A stretch of DNA of 64,000 bases from Pomacea canaliculata (GCF_003073045.1 NC_037596.1:30698184-30762183); one strand, 5' to 3'; shown: positions 10,801 to 32,985, numbered from the stretch's first letter. The notes: generated from the letters alone by a model not told the origin. Numbers and translations: made by a program.

Positions 10801-13800
10801 AGCCTACATGTTTTCGACCGGGCAGACGCATCGACTGCAGTTTCCTGGGAGAGAAAGACGAGTGCCAAAAAAGTGTGTCAAGTGAGCTTATCACAATGAA
10901 TATTCATTCCAGAAGGCCTTATTCTTCATTCTGAATTAGTAAAGGCTCGGATTAACGATGACCGCAATCTTACCCTCCAAAATTTCAACAGCCCAAAAGG
11001 TGCGAATTTGACAAAAAGAAGAAACATACCTAAATAGCTAAACAAGCGTATTTCTTTGTGACTAATTGACGTCCTTGAATAATAATAAGAAAAATAAGCA
11101 TAAAGCAGCTTCCAGTACAAAATTTGAGCATTTGGATACAGATGAAGGCAGCTAAGGAGAACGGGATCAAAGACCAAAGCTTAAGTTATGGTTGAAGCAA
11201 TCAGATGAAACGTTAAAAGACATATCAACTACTCAAGATATATACACAACAAAAGAGTTCAATAATCAAAGATAAATGGCCAGTTTCTTATAGTAATCAC
11301 AGCTGTAGCAAAGCCATCGATTAAACGGAACGAACAAGGAAGATTTTTACTTCTCTTTGCCGAAAAATCTTGGAAAAAAAAGTACAAAGAATGAATGAAA
11401 TTACTAGTTATACTTCTTTTAAGAGCATTAGGACAATAGTGCATCGCTCAGCATCGTATGTGATATGATTATTATCATCTGCATTGAATTAGGTACGAAG
11501 GGTACAAGAAAAGTTTATTATACCCTCTCTTTACTTTGTGTTGTTTCAGTTGACTCACAAAAACTGTGTGATGCCAGTACTTACCTGGAGGTAAAAGAGG
11601 GTCGAGACAACACGTTGGTCTGTACAGGGCTGACAGCACAACCAAACGTCTTCTGGCTGTGGAGATCACAGCTATTATCTACTTGTGATTCGACAATCTG
11701 CGTCAGCGACAGGTACCTTCAACTCTTCCATATCAGCAGAGCTTCACCGACATCAAGTAACATCACAGTCAATGTCACCGCCTTCCCCAGTTTAGATAAT
11801 TTAGCTACAACTAACCTGTCCTGCCAGCAGACGTCAAGGGTGACTTGTCAGCTGGATGTAGTATGTAAGTATAGCTTGTTTGTTTGAGATCACATGTAAT
11901 CATCAACACATGTCACAACTTTTTACTTTAGATTTGCCATTTAAGTGCTCTTTTCATTCCAACATAACACACTGATACAAACTACAGCACGGTAGACACC
12001 AATTTATTTCTATTTAAAGCTGTCTCACAAGGAATGTATGGATTACTGTTGTAAGTCATCGCATAAAATATCTGATCGAATCTGAGCAGTGTTCATGGGG
12101 AAGTGCTATATCATTATTATTATAAACACACAACTGTTTCTTTAGCCTATCTCTAGTTTATGTTTGCCCCCCTTTCCACTATTCTCACATTCTCTTCTTC
12201 TTTCTCGATGTGCGTGTGTGTGTTGGGTAAGATAATCGTTAGGTGGGTCTGTTTGTGCGTGTGTGTGTGTGTGCGTATAGGTGCGTGGGAGTGCAAACGT
12301 GTGAGCAGTTTCATACTTTCTCCGAACCCCGTACATGTAATTATTTACAGACCCTGCTGAAGATCCCAAGTGTCAAATTGAGTTTAGTGGAGACACATGG
12401 GAGGTAACTGGTTGGTGCAATGTTTCCAAGGCCCGGTCAAGGAGAGACAGATATTTGTGTTATGTATACCAGACATCACATGTAAGCCTTTATTACAAAT
12501 CGTTTTTAATTGTTTATTATATGCTTTAATTTTCCCCCAAAATTAATCAAGACTATTCTTGACAAAAATTACTTTATGCCTTTACTAAATTTATACAAAA
12601 TTATCTTATTTTCCCACAGCCGACAATTGCTGTGGAATTGCTGCAGTACCAAAAGGTTATGGCGCTGTTACCCTCTATACTGATTTATTCGCTCGAAAAG
12701 TAGATGCTCATCAATTCTATGTGAATATTTACACCAGACTATTTAATTTGACACTTTTTCGTGATGCTACTTTTGAGAATACAGTTAGTCAAGGTATTCA
12801 AGTATTAAATTGTTTCGCACTTGCACCATTGTGCTATTGCTTATTGATCATTCCTAACACAATTTTAGTGCATCTAAGAGTTGTATTTTTTCTTAAATGT
12901 AATACCCTATTGATGAAAATTTAATCATCCAAGCAGATTATATGTATGTTATCATTTATAATGTGAGTCTATATTTTGTGTAACTCTTCTTTAGTGAAAG
13001 AAGAGACACGAATTTTTACGTGTGTATTACTGTATAAGTATACTGTTTAAGCCGTTTGTGTGTCAACAGCAGTCTACTTCCTTGGTGGGAAATTTCACGA
13101 TGTCTGTGAACCCTATTTTAGGAACTAATTATTCTAATGGTGACTGTCAAATTAAGATTGCTCTTCCTGCAGAAGGGAAATACAATTACAGTGTCATCAT
13201 TATACCTGGTGAGGTAACGGTGCTACCTTCCTTTCTTGGAAATAACGAAATACGTGAGTTTAGTACTTTATTTAGATATTGTTTCTTTCAATTATAACTG
13301 TTTTTATTATTTGATACATGGATTGTATAAATCTTTCTAAGCTTTTAGACGTTTTTTGCTGTGATAACTTATAGTACCATTGTCTCAATCTAAGACTTTT
13401 GAACAGATTATTTGCATTCAACACGGTACCGACAAATTAATTTAGGATTCTATCTATATTATTATTTATTAATATAAAAGCAAGGCAAACCTTATATCAC
13501 ATTTTTACAATTTTTTTTACATAGACAATAATAGACAATAACACACGCCTGGTAAGCATGTGAAACACATGTTAAAATATCCGCATCTTTTGGATCTGAC
13601 AATAATCCCCCCCCGGCCCCAACAATGTACACCATGATAATATATTTTAACTTTAGGTCGTCCATCTGAGCCTCCTCAACACAACTGCCCGCTATATGTA
13701 ACAGAGGGTGAGGACATAGACTGTCTTTGTTCCACCGATAACCTGGGACTTCCATCTGGTTCTGTTGCCTGGAGAGGCACCGACTCTTTGAGGTTTGCGA

Positions 13801-16800
13801 TCGACAAAGTAAACAGGACATACAGTGGGACAAATAATACTTGTATCTTGATGTGGAACAAAACTGTTGTACAAAGTACACTGTACACAGTAACAGTAAA
13901 CTGTAAGGTTCTATTGTAAAACATTAAACATTTTCTCTCTTTAGCCTTGCTTGGGATGCCAGTGTTATTTATTTCTCAGCTCTGTCTCGGATCTGCTTCA
14001 TATTTTATGCGATGTTATAGAAATATTACACCTTCTGCTCTTTGTTTCTCCTGTCTCATTGAAAAGTGCGTCTTGTTGTCATGAACGTTTCTCTTTTTCA
14101 TTTTTTATTTTTTTCAATATTCACAAAGCTGTTTTCTTCTGCTTTACAAACATATTTTAATATCTTTAAACATTTTGGAAATAAATTGACCACACTTATA
14201 AGAGAAAAATCGTTTTGACAAAGTTTTCTTTATCTTTTAAACGAAGAGTTTGTCTTATTAGAAATAATGTAATTAGTGATATTTCGACAAGAGTGTAGTT
14301 ATGAAAGTATTTAATAGGCACTTCAGAGAAAGCATGTTCCATGTTTAATCTTAAAAGTTTGCTTTGCAAATATAATATATAGCTGGTGAAACTTCCGCGA
14401 AGTTTAAAAGTACTCAGTCTTTCAATGAGCAAAGTTATTTATAAAGTAATTTTATTTTATATCATCTGCGGACGCCAGACTCATTAATTCCACCATCCAT
14501 TTCGCCCTTTTTATGCGTTTTCGTGTTTTTGTACCTTTATTAATCTCATTAATATATTAAGTTTGGTTATGTACTTTCATATTATTTTTAAGGTGTTTGC
14601 TTGTTCTTAATAAAAACCACTATGACAAAGGGCTTATTCAGCCAACAATTGCAGTATATTTCAGAAAAAAAACAAATACTTATAAACATTTTGTACGTGA
14701 AATTAGAAAGCTAAAGTGGACTTAAATAGACATTAATTAAGCATCCAACTGACATTCGTATGAACTCAAAGATCTTATACAAATTGTAGTATATTAAAAT
14801 GCTTGTCCATTATTTCATCGTCACGAGTAAATGTTTCGTGTGCTGTTTACAGATGCATCCCGAGTGCTCAGTTTTAAGATTGATAACAAAGCAGACGACA
14901 TTGTAAATGTCAGTGACAACGCAAACGTCTCAACTGTTTGTCAAGCTGAAGGAAGACCGTTGCCGACATTACGTTTGTTTACCAGGAGCAGCGACAACCA
15001 AGATGTTGAACTGACTGCAGTTATTAATGGCCTGGAACTTCAATATACTATGTCAGTGAAGTGTGGAACAACAGCAACTTACTCTTGTAAATCAGAAAAT
15101 GAAGTCTCTGAAGATCAAAGGCGCATTCTACTTACAGTTTCTTGTGAGTATCCTTATTGTTCTTTATCCATACTTTCAGGAGTACAACGAAACATATAAT
15201 GGGCACTCTTGAGTTCATATGTAGTTAAAATCGTTGCTTTTACATCGACTTGTAAATGTTTGTTCCTTAATTTTACTTCAAATCGTTTTTAACTATTTCG
15301 TTTTTATTTTTTTATTGTTATGAAATATGATAATTATGACAGGATTACTGCTTTTTTAATTGGTCTTCTAATACGTTGTCTCTAGAAGCAGTTAAGTCGT
15401 CGCCATATTGTTTACATCTGAAAATCGTAACCTATAATCAGAAAGCAGTGACATAACACAAATTTGGCGCCTGTTTAGAAAACTGAGCAAGCAGTTGACA
15501 ACGACACATTTAAGGCTAAACTATTTTCTGACAGCACATAAATATTTTCTTCTCACTGTTCAATGAAAGCACGCGTATGAGGATGATTTAACTATTAAAT
15601 AGAAATCATTTAGCAAATATTTAACTTTTCTCATTAAGCGCTGAAGTCTATAGAAAACTAATATTAAAAAAAGTATTTATGTAACTTACAGGTGCTCCAA
15701 GGCAAACAACTCAAGACATTTATTCAGCGACGTTCAACGGTGGGGAGGCGAGACTGGAGTTTAAAATCATTGCTTACCCACCGCCTGATGACCTGTCTGT
15801 ATTTTACATAGGATCGTCACTGAATGATAACACCTTAAGAAAGGTGGAATATAAGAATACTTTGAAGTTTGAGTGTACCTCTGACGGCGTGTACAGGTAT
15901 ATGGTTACATGCACAGTGACTCTCCTCAATGAAACGATATTCAGTACCGGAGTTTACCATGCTGTTTTCAGCAATAGTCTTGGAAATATTTCACTGACAT
16001 TTGAGATCAAGGAACAGTTACACACAACAGGTTAGTTATTCATACTTACAGGTGCACATAACTGTTATTTATTTAGTGATATATATATATGTATAACTCT
16101 GTATATCTATGAAAGAAATTAATGTAAACGTTTAAGCGTGAACCGTACTCTACATTTATCTATTGGGAATACATTTTTCTTCAACTCTGCTCTCAAATAA
16201 GTTTAATTTTTGACAGGACAATCAAAGCCAGAAGTAGCCGGGCAGGTCGCTGGTGGAGTTATCGGTGCTGTCGTTGCCATCGTGCTGACTGCCAGTATTG
16301 CCATCTTTGTTATTAGAAGAAAAAGTAAGTGTTTTGTCTTTAAGACATCAGTAAACACAAGAGGCAGATATATTATTTAGTTTATGAATAATAAGTGGTA
16401 AAATCTAAGGAAATGATATAAAATTACAAAGCATCTTTAGAAACGTTTTAATATTTATATTACTCAATTACTAATAGTTGTATATTTAATTTTTTTTTCA
16501 GGAATGAGAAATGACAGAGGCTCACGGTTTGTATGGATCTCTGTAGAACGAAATACAGTAATATACAGTAAAACCATGTAGAGATATTTAGATGAAACCC
16601 TTAAAGAAAACAGTTTCTGATTTTAATTAAATTCTCTTGTCATAAGAAATAAAAAATATGTGGAGTTACCAAATTGTAAATTGTAATGCTCCATATTTCT
16701 CCTTTTTAGGACGACGAACCCTGTGATGACTTCAACAACGGACCCTCAGAATAGTAGGTTTACATCATACAAATGAATTTGTAAAATTTTCATTTAAAAT

Positions 16801-17653
16801 GTTATAGTGTTTGAACAAAAGTTTACTTTTGCTTCCATTGATGAATGAATTAAAATACACATGGACGTTTTCAAGACTACTTTCTCATTAAAGAACCAAA
16901 TAAAACAAATTCAGATGTACTGATTCAGATGTACTTATACGAATTGATGCAGAGAAACATTTCTTAGTTGATAAGGAATGGAGGATATAATAAAATACAT
17001 GATTTTCATTTTCTTTCCTCGAAAGGTTTAGAAACATTATATAGCCAGCTACAAAGGGAAGATGTTAACAGTCCTTCTGTTTACCAATCACTAGGACATC
17101 AGCAGACATCAAGCAACATTACAAATCATGAAGGTTACTATGCATCATTAGCAAGTTTTTCTGGTTTATTAATATTACGTATATTGTATGTGCATATACA
17201 GCAGGATTTATTAATACTTTTTTAAAACTGTGTATTGAGTATGGGTTAAGCCTGATGATTACCGATGTATACTGCTTTATGACCCATCACCTGAAATACC
17301 TGATACAGGAATCGTAGTTTTGATAGTAGTTATAGTGTACATATTGTAACATGCAATTACAGTAGGCCGAAATTGAGTAGTATTTTTTTGCTTTGTTTTA
17401 CTTTCCTTTTTTTCATTTAATGTAATTCTTATGCTGCCGCACAAATGCCACAAAATGCCATTTGAAGAGTTTGTTTGATTTCATATCAACACAATAAACT
17501 AAGGGATTAATTCACTGAGTTGATTAACATACTGAAGTTTGCTTTTCAGATGAAGGAAATTCACACGTATATGAAGTTCCGATTGATTTGCAAGAAAATA
17601 CGAGAGAAACTCATCACAAAGAGACAATCTACCAAAACAACACACTTTTCTAA
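7820..17653 (+). CDS. Gene B: five-Ig-domain type I membrane receptor with ITAM tail
   Basis: Exons: 7820-7871 (or 8647-8698), 11550-11864, 12351-12481, 13070-13253, 13657-13902, 14853-15143, 15692-16030, 16217-16324, 16502-16526, 16710-16753, 17026-17133, 17550-17653 (TAA). Joined, they are open for 648 residues. The order is signal peptide; Ig1 (exon 2); Ig2 split over exons 3 and 4; Ig3 (exon 5); Ig4 (exon 6, a classic Cys/YSCKSEN I-set pattern); Ig5 (exon 7, without the usual core cysteines); one membrane helix (exon 8) ending RRK; linker exons 9 and 10; exon 11 with YSQL-x10-YQSL, an ITAM; exon 12 with VYEVP and IYQNN. The second Tyr context SVYQSL also fits an ITIM. Many NxS/T sequons fit an extracellular glycoprotein. 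The exon 9 donor (GTTTGT) is weak but is the only one that keeps phase. The role as a recognition receptor signalling through SH2 kinases is inferred; the ligand is unknown. Confidence 0.85.
7931..8108 (+). repeat. tRNA-derived SINE, family 1, copy a
   Basis: A box A-like GTGGCGCAACGGTTAGC is followed by a box B-like region and a body shared with copies at 20655-20830 and 55262-55447. The copies end in a characteristic (G)CGTAAAACACC-like 3' block. This copy lies between the two signal exons of gene B. Confidence 0.8.
8647..8698 (+). other. Second signal-peptide exon (1b) of gene B
   Basis: An ATG opens a 52-nt exon encoding MSTLIGLTCLLFIRATY, almost the same as the first exon of gene C. It ends in phase 1, as exon 1a does. 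The base before the donor is T instead of the G seen in B exon 1a, C and F, and the donor GTAGGG directly abuts a transposon. It is either an alternative first exon with its own duplicated promoter or a decaying one; the sequence alone does not decide. Confidence 0.65.
8742..9037. mobile_element. Nested hAT-type MITE inside the 8.7-kb hAT
   Basis: A GC-rich 296-bp segment with ends CAGGCCTGACGAGAG and CTCTCGGCGGCCCTG, which are imperfect inverted repeats. It is flanked by 8-bp near-duplicates CCCCCACT (8734-8741) and ACCCCACT (9038-9045). It therefore inserted into the outer hAT after that element arrived. Confidence 0.65.
9272..9595 (-). pseudogene. hAT transposase C-terminal fragment
   Basis: A 107-residue open frame with the hAT C-terminal dimerisation pattern, including Trp, YPLL, the LLPF.TSY.CE.GFS block, RNR and a terminal SH. 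Only the last part of a normal transposase of several hundred residues remains. It belongs to the 8705-10025 element and is not a host gene. Confidence 0.85.
10500..10562. repeat. Possible hAT MITE end fragment
   Basis: Homology with gene C intron 1 stops near 10517. The following sequence has a GGCCCACGGGCCGG block typical of hAT MITE subterminal regions, ending near CCTCACCACC. No second end or target duplication was seen. Confidence 0.3.
13590..13656. other. Short conserved intron tail before exon 5 of gene B
   Basis: The block TGTACACCATGATAATATATTTT upstream of the exon 5 acceptor recurs before exon 5 of gene C (around 26781-26803). It shows that exons and introns were duplicated together. 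Confidence 0.5.
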
Positions 17654-17866
17654 AGGGATTTTTTTACTGTTTTGTGATTTCGTTGATATAGAATCACACA
17701 GTACCACAGTACGAAGAGACGAGTTTCCTTTTCTCGGCATTGTGTTTACATGTTTGTTTCCTGGGTAGTTTGGGAACATTTGAAAGACAGATACAATGTC
17801 TAAAATAGGAAAACAATCCATTTTGTCTAAGAGCATGGTTTATTGTTTTTCAGAGTTACTTTAAAC
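17654..17866 (+). other. 3' UTR region of gene B
   Basis: Sequence after the stop codon is homologous to the 3' regions of C, E and F. No AATAAA is present before the MITE at 17867. The segment that carries ATTAAA in E and F resumes after the MITE near 18304, but as GTTAAA. Confidence 0.45.
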
Positions 17867-18295
17867 CAGTGATGCCCAACCTTTTTCGGCCTGCGGGCCA
17901 TACACATTTCCGACATGCGTGTCACTGGGCCGCTTCACCGCAAAAATACAACAAAAAAAAAAAAAAAATAGAGCAGATACCATTTTTATTAGAAACAAGT
18001 TTTACTTACCCTTAATTATGTAGTAACTAGTTAGATATTTGAAGTTGTTTACCCGAAACCAACTTCTGAATGTCCGGCTGCATCGTAGAGACACCAAGTC
18101 GGAGCACTGAATCGAAATGTTCGTCTATCGAAAAAAAGATTGGGAAACGCCCCTACGTGGGGATAAATACTTCTTCTTCCTTTTTTTTCGGTTTTTTTAG
18201 GTCTTCTTTTATTACTAACATGCCGATTTCCTGAACTGTGGGCAGAAGTTTCGCGGGCCGGATATGGCCCTCGGGCCGTTGGTTGGGCATTCCTG
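17867..18295. mobile_element. hAT MITE (non-autonomous, 429 bp)
   Basis: The ends are CAGTGATGCCCAACC and GGTTGGGCATTCCTG, inverted repeats with two mismatches. They are flanked by 8-bp near-duplicates CTTTAAAC (17859-17866) and CTTTAGAC (18296-18303). GC-rich subterminal blocks (CTGCGGGCC, CTCGGGCCG) are typical of hAT MITEs. There is no coding capacity. It sits in the 3' UTR of gene B. Confidence 0.88.
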
Positions 18296-18303
18296 CTTTA
18301 GAC

Positions 18304-20654
18304 TATTAACGTTAAAAAATTTACGTTCTTTGTGCTTTACATCCCTTTCTTTATGATTAAAATTTTTGGTCAGTTACTTTGGTCTGTATATGTCACACAA
18401 CATGTGTTTATTGCTTTTTTGCATGTTTATGGATATATTTTTACCCGACGTTTTATTTATTTTTGGGGGGAAACCAAGACGAATGAAGATCGTAGTCACC
18501 AAGCACATCACAACATATATTTCATAAACTTAAATTTAGTTAACGGCGAATTAAAATACATTAAATACAAATACATTTACTCTACTCATAGATGATAAGT
18601 GAAAATGTATAATCCCTTGAGATTTAAAATTAATATCATTTAATCAGGAACCGAAAGGTCCCAAAACTTCCTTTTTGCTGCTATCAACTACGAACATAAA
18701 GCTTGTGCACGTAGCTTGCTATGGACGTCTATCTACGTACCTCATCTTTCTTCCGGGTACACAGTGTAGAACGTGACACGTGTTTTCATACACACTGTGG
18801 AGTATAAAAAGCTAAAGGTCATACCCTAACCTTTTCAGGTCGTTGGGAGGTGAGGCGTTCGTGACCTCACTTTTTTAGGGGAGAGCTGTCTCCTGTCATT
18901 CGGTCCCTACCCTCCCAAGCCCTGTATACCCTATACCCGTTCCTGCCAGCTGGGTAGCCTGGGAAAGTTTGCTGTGCTCTTCGGGCTCTAAGCCAGGGGG
19001 CTGTCAGTTTGTAGAACCCCTCGACTATCCACTTCTCCTGTGGAATGTAGGGACATTTAACGAGTGCAGTTAAGAATGGTCTCGAGTCGAACCGCTGATT
19101 AAGCAAGAACTTTGTACAGAAACTAAAGCCCGAAGAGCCCGAAGAGCACGTTGTCAGGCACATAAATATTGTGTTAAGTGCTCATTTATCACAACTCGTC
19201 GAGACCCTTGACTCGCTCTTGGTGAACTGAAGTAATAGGATTTGAACAATGGGTAAACCAGGAAGAAGAAATCTACTTTGAGTTCTATTGTTGCTTTGGT
19301 TCGTGAACATATGATATTTAGATAAACAGTATGCATAAACAAACGAAATGAAATTCTTAAATTCTAGGTTTTAAGGCGATTCTAATCATCTTGCATTATA
19401 ATAAAGTTCTTTAACTACAGTCTTACTTCCTCGGTCAGCTTCATTCTTGTAGCAGAAAAAACAAACATCTGCACAAACACTCGTAACTATATATTGTCTG
19501 TGTGTACTTGTATATCTGTGTTTATTCGTACGTGTGAGAGAGAGAGAGCATAAGGTGAGAAGGAAAAAAGAAAGAGTGAAAGGTAGAGAAAGAGGAAGAT
19601 TGTGAAGCACTGACAGTGCATAGCAGGCAGACGTCCTCCGACATTTGACCCAAGCTGGCAAAGAAATGTTTGGAGGCCACAAGATTGTCTCATCATGAGG
19701 ACATTAGTACTCGATCTTGTACTGAGCTAAGTCCAGACTTGTTTGCCAGTACACTTGCCAGAACAATGAAACTTTGTGACACTTCAAAGTTTTAACAATG
19801 GAACACATTTCCCTTCCAGTAATCATGGTTGACAAATTGCGGGTCAGAGGTCGTACTGAGGTAGCGAATGCTTGCAAAGAGTCCTGGAGTCAAGCCAAAC
19901 TGTGAAGTGGTTCAACAGGAGACAGAAATATCATTTTATTTAAAGAGTTAAAGGGCGTAGCAGAAGTCAAGTGGTTAAGTAACAAAAATAATTGTGTGCA
20001 TTGTAGCAAACATGTAATTTTGGTAAATATACTGAACTTTGTCCCTACTTCCTTGTCTCTATTGTTCTCTCATTTCCTCTCACTACAGGTCCTTTAAGTC
20101 TCTTCCCCATTGGGATGAGACAGAAGAGCCCTGTCCACCAAAACTATTTTAGTGCTTCTTGCTGATCTTTTATCTTGAAAATTGTTATTATCTTCAATAA
20201 CCACGACGACAAGTACGATATTTTTACATCAGGTGATGTTGTAAATTGGCTTAAAATTACAAGTATATCCAGATCTTATTTGTACTTTCAGGAGTGAAAG
20301 ATATTAGCTGAAGCTGCTGTGTCAATCATAGGCCACCCTTGAATTGGTGGGTACAACAAAGTATACTCAAACGAGCTACTCATGCTTACGTTATCTTTAC
20401 CACTAGCATTCCCACCCGAGGTAAATGAGGGGTTCTATTTCTGACTTGTGGACAAGTGTAAACATACAAAGTTCGGACGGCAAAGTCAGAGAAAGTAGCA
20501 TGAAACAGTTAACCCTAGAAGATCTCTTGTGGTACAGAGTGTACTGTTCAAGTCTCACTGTCTTATTGCTGCTGTTTAGATGTCTCTCACATCCTGGTTC
20601 CTAACGATCGTTTCAGCCTGTAGCCATGAAAACCTCAAGAAAAGTCTCGGGGCC
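18304..20654. other. Region between genes B and C with a duplicated 3' flank
   Basis: The stretch 19080-19300 matches 33020-33330 downstream of gene C (blocks such as GATTAAGCAAGAA, ATAAATATTG and CAGGAAGAAGAAATCTAC) and, more weakly, 61600-61720 downstream of F. The flank was therefore part of the duplicated unit. A GC-richer block at about 18835-19040 is absent from the F flank and may be an unclassified insertion. No gene was recognised; the minus-strand open frames at 19386-19696 look random. Confidence 0.5.
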
Positions 20655-20830
20655 GTTGGGCGGTCTAGTGGCGCAACGGTTAGCACCTATCACCAGTACG
20701 GGTTGGGTGTCCTGGGTTCAGCTCTCGTCCCTGGCAGGCTTTTCTTTCTCTGTATATGGCTGTTTACATGGTTAGCTGCCTTACCCTGACATAGCCTTAA
20801 ATGTTGGCTCAGTGTAAAACACCCATTCTC
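20655..20830 (+). repeat. tRNA-derived SINE, family 1, copy b
   Basis: GTGGCGCAACGGTTAGCACC (box A-like), then GGGTTCAGCTC (box B-like), the body GTATATGGCTGTTTACATGG, and a 3' GTAAAACACC end. These are shared with the copies at 7931 and 55262. Confidence 0.85.
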
Positions 20831-21120
20831 CAACCAGGGGCGCATTACAATGCCTCAGGGCATGGGGAACATAATAAAAACTTCTTTTTTCAAAGTCATA
20901 GAGTAGTGCTAAGATCTCGCTACTTTTCTTTTACCTCTGAAGCCGTAGTTATAAAACGGTTGCACAGAAAGCATAAAGAAAAAAAAACTATCCGCGTGGG
21001 TCTGAGTACCCATTTATAACTTTCTTAACATCCTAGTTGTGCTAAATAGCAAAGGCCTCGGAAGGGCTAGCCCCTATCGTTCTCATTTTAAAATATTTTC
21101 TGCGGGTGGTTGACAGAAAG

Positions 21121-21265
21121 GTGACCTCGAGTGGCGCAGTGGGTCGGCACTGGAATCACCTGAACACATCGACCTACATGTACAGTGGTGTGGGTCTTGA
21201 TTGTACACAATACTGCGTGGATTCTTCCTTCTCTAGGAGATGACTTGCGTGTGATGTAGCACACA
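21121..21265 (+). repeat. Possible tRNA-derived SINE, second family
   Basis: It begins near CGAGTGGCGCAGTGGGTCGG, resembling a tRNA box A, and shares several blocks with 7112-7260. It lies just upstream of the conserved 5' flank of gene C. Confidence 0.45.
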
Positions 21266-21628
21266 AAATATCAATTCGTAGCTTATTTTTAGCTTTATGG
21301 GTACATTAGAACTATTCATAAAACCTAACCTCAGCGCGATGGCGTATACATTGTATATTTGAGTAAGTACATCGTTACACCATGTGGCTGACTCTTGCCA
21401 TGTTCACCAGTCAAGTCAGTCTGTGATAGGTTTTCTGTCGGTGTGGCTTTGCGAGTTCTTCCTGGTTTGGTGTGTCAGAGCTTTAACGTGTCTGATGATG
21501 TGTAACGTTTGTGTCACTGAAATAGTCTTTTAAATTAGGGAATATACTTTCGGCCTTGACATATAACTTTTCAAGAAGACACAAATCTGGTTATCGCCAA
21601 GACTAATTTATTTGACGACTTTAACATC

Positions 21629-32223
<10,595 letters not shown>

Positions 32224-32814
32224 AGAAACTGTACTGCTTTAAACTTTGTTGATCAAGTGGAGAGTTCAGTCCCACAGAGACAAGTTCCCTATTGTTAGCG
32301 CTGTACATACATGCCACTACATTGGTAACTGTATTGGTTTCTTTAAATGTTTAGGAATATTTGAGAGGTCTGCAATACGACCAAAAAATTTGGTTCCCTG
32401 GCCTTTTCATTGTTTAGTATAGCTGTCTATCAGAACAGTATATAAAGCTCCTCCACGGTGATGACAGCAATTGTCACTTGTACTTAGCTTAGGGGGATAT
32501 AATTAATAGGGACAGATACAACATAATTAATGAATAACGTCTATCAGAAAAGGGATCACTAGGAACGTTTGATCATCATGATCGTGGAATATGACACCAG
32601 GTAAAAGTTATTAGCAGAATGGTCGAACACAACAGCTAAACAGCTAGTGTTTTGCTTTTTTTTATATAAGTTATTGAAAATATAAATTTACCACTTGTTT
32701 GCTAAAATATTTACCTGTTGAAATACTACCCGGTATTGAAAATGTTTTTTTGAAGTGGATAGAAAGTGAGGTAGAAAAAAAGATGGGATGCAGCAGGAAA
32801 GAAAAAAGGTTCAT
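32224..32814 (+). other. 3' UTR and downstream flank of gene C
   Basis: Sequence after the stop is alignable with the 3' regions of E and F. No clear AATAAA was found. An AT-rich flank follows with no further gene. Confidence 0.4.
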
Positions 32815-32985
32815 TTTCGAGAAATAATAAGCTCGTTGTGAAGGACATTTTCCAACAGTAAAGATATCGTATACATCTACTATAACATTGTTGACGGCGA
32901 GAATAACTCCTGTGACCTTAATACGCCTTGCTAATTTGTGTTATCTCCCTTATCAAAGTCCGGAATAACTTTAAGGAATTTTAGG
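32815..32985 (+). repeat. Dispersed repeat family X, copy 1
   Basis: It contains GACGGCGAGAATAACTC, a TGTGACCTTAA block and GTTATCTCCCTTATCAAAG. The segment is repeated in inverse orientation at about 33690-33850. Related copies are near 43605, 44220, 62310 and 62560. Confidence 0.65.

Noticed and set aside
13492-13924. Minus-strand open frames opposite gene B exon 5
   Set aside because: They are shadows of the coding exon; the plus-strand frame has splice sites, correct phase and paralogues.
19386-19696. Minus-strand frames with Leu/Ser-rich hydrophobic runs
   Set aside because: They arise from GA/CT-rich low-complexity sequence, with no splice context or paralogue.
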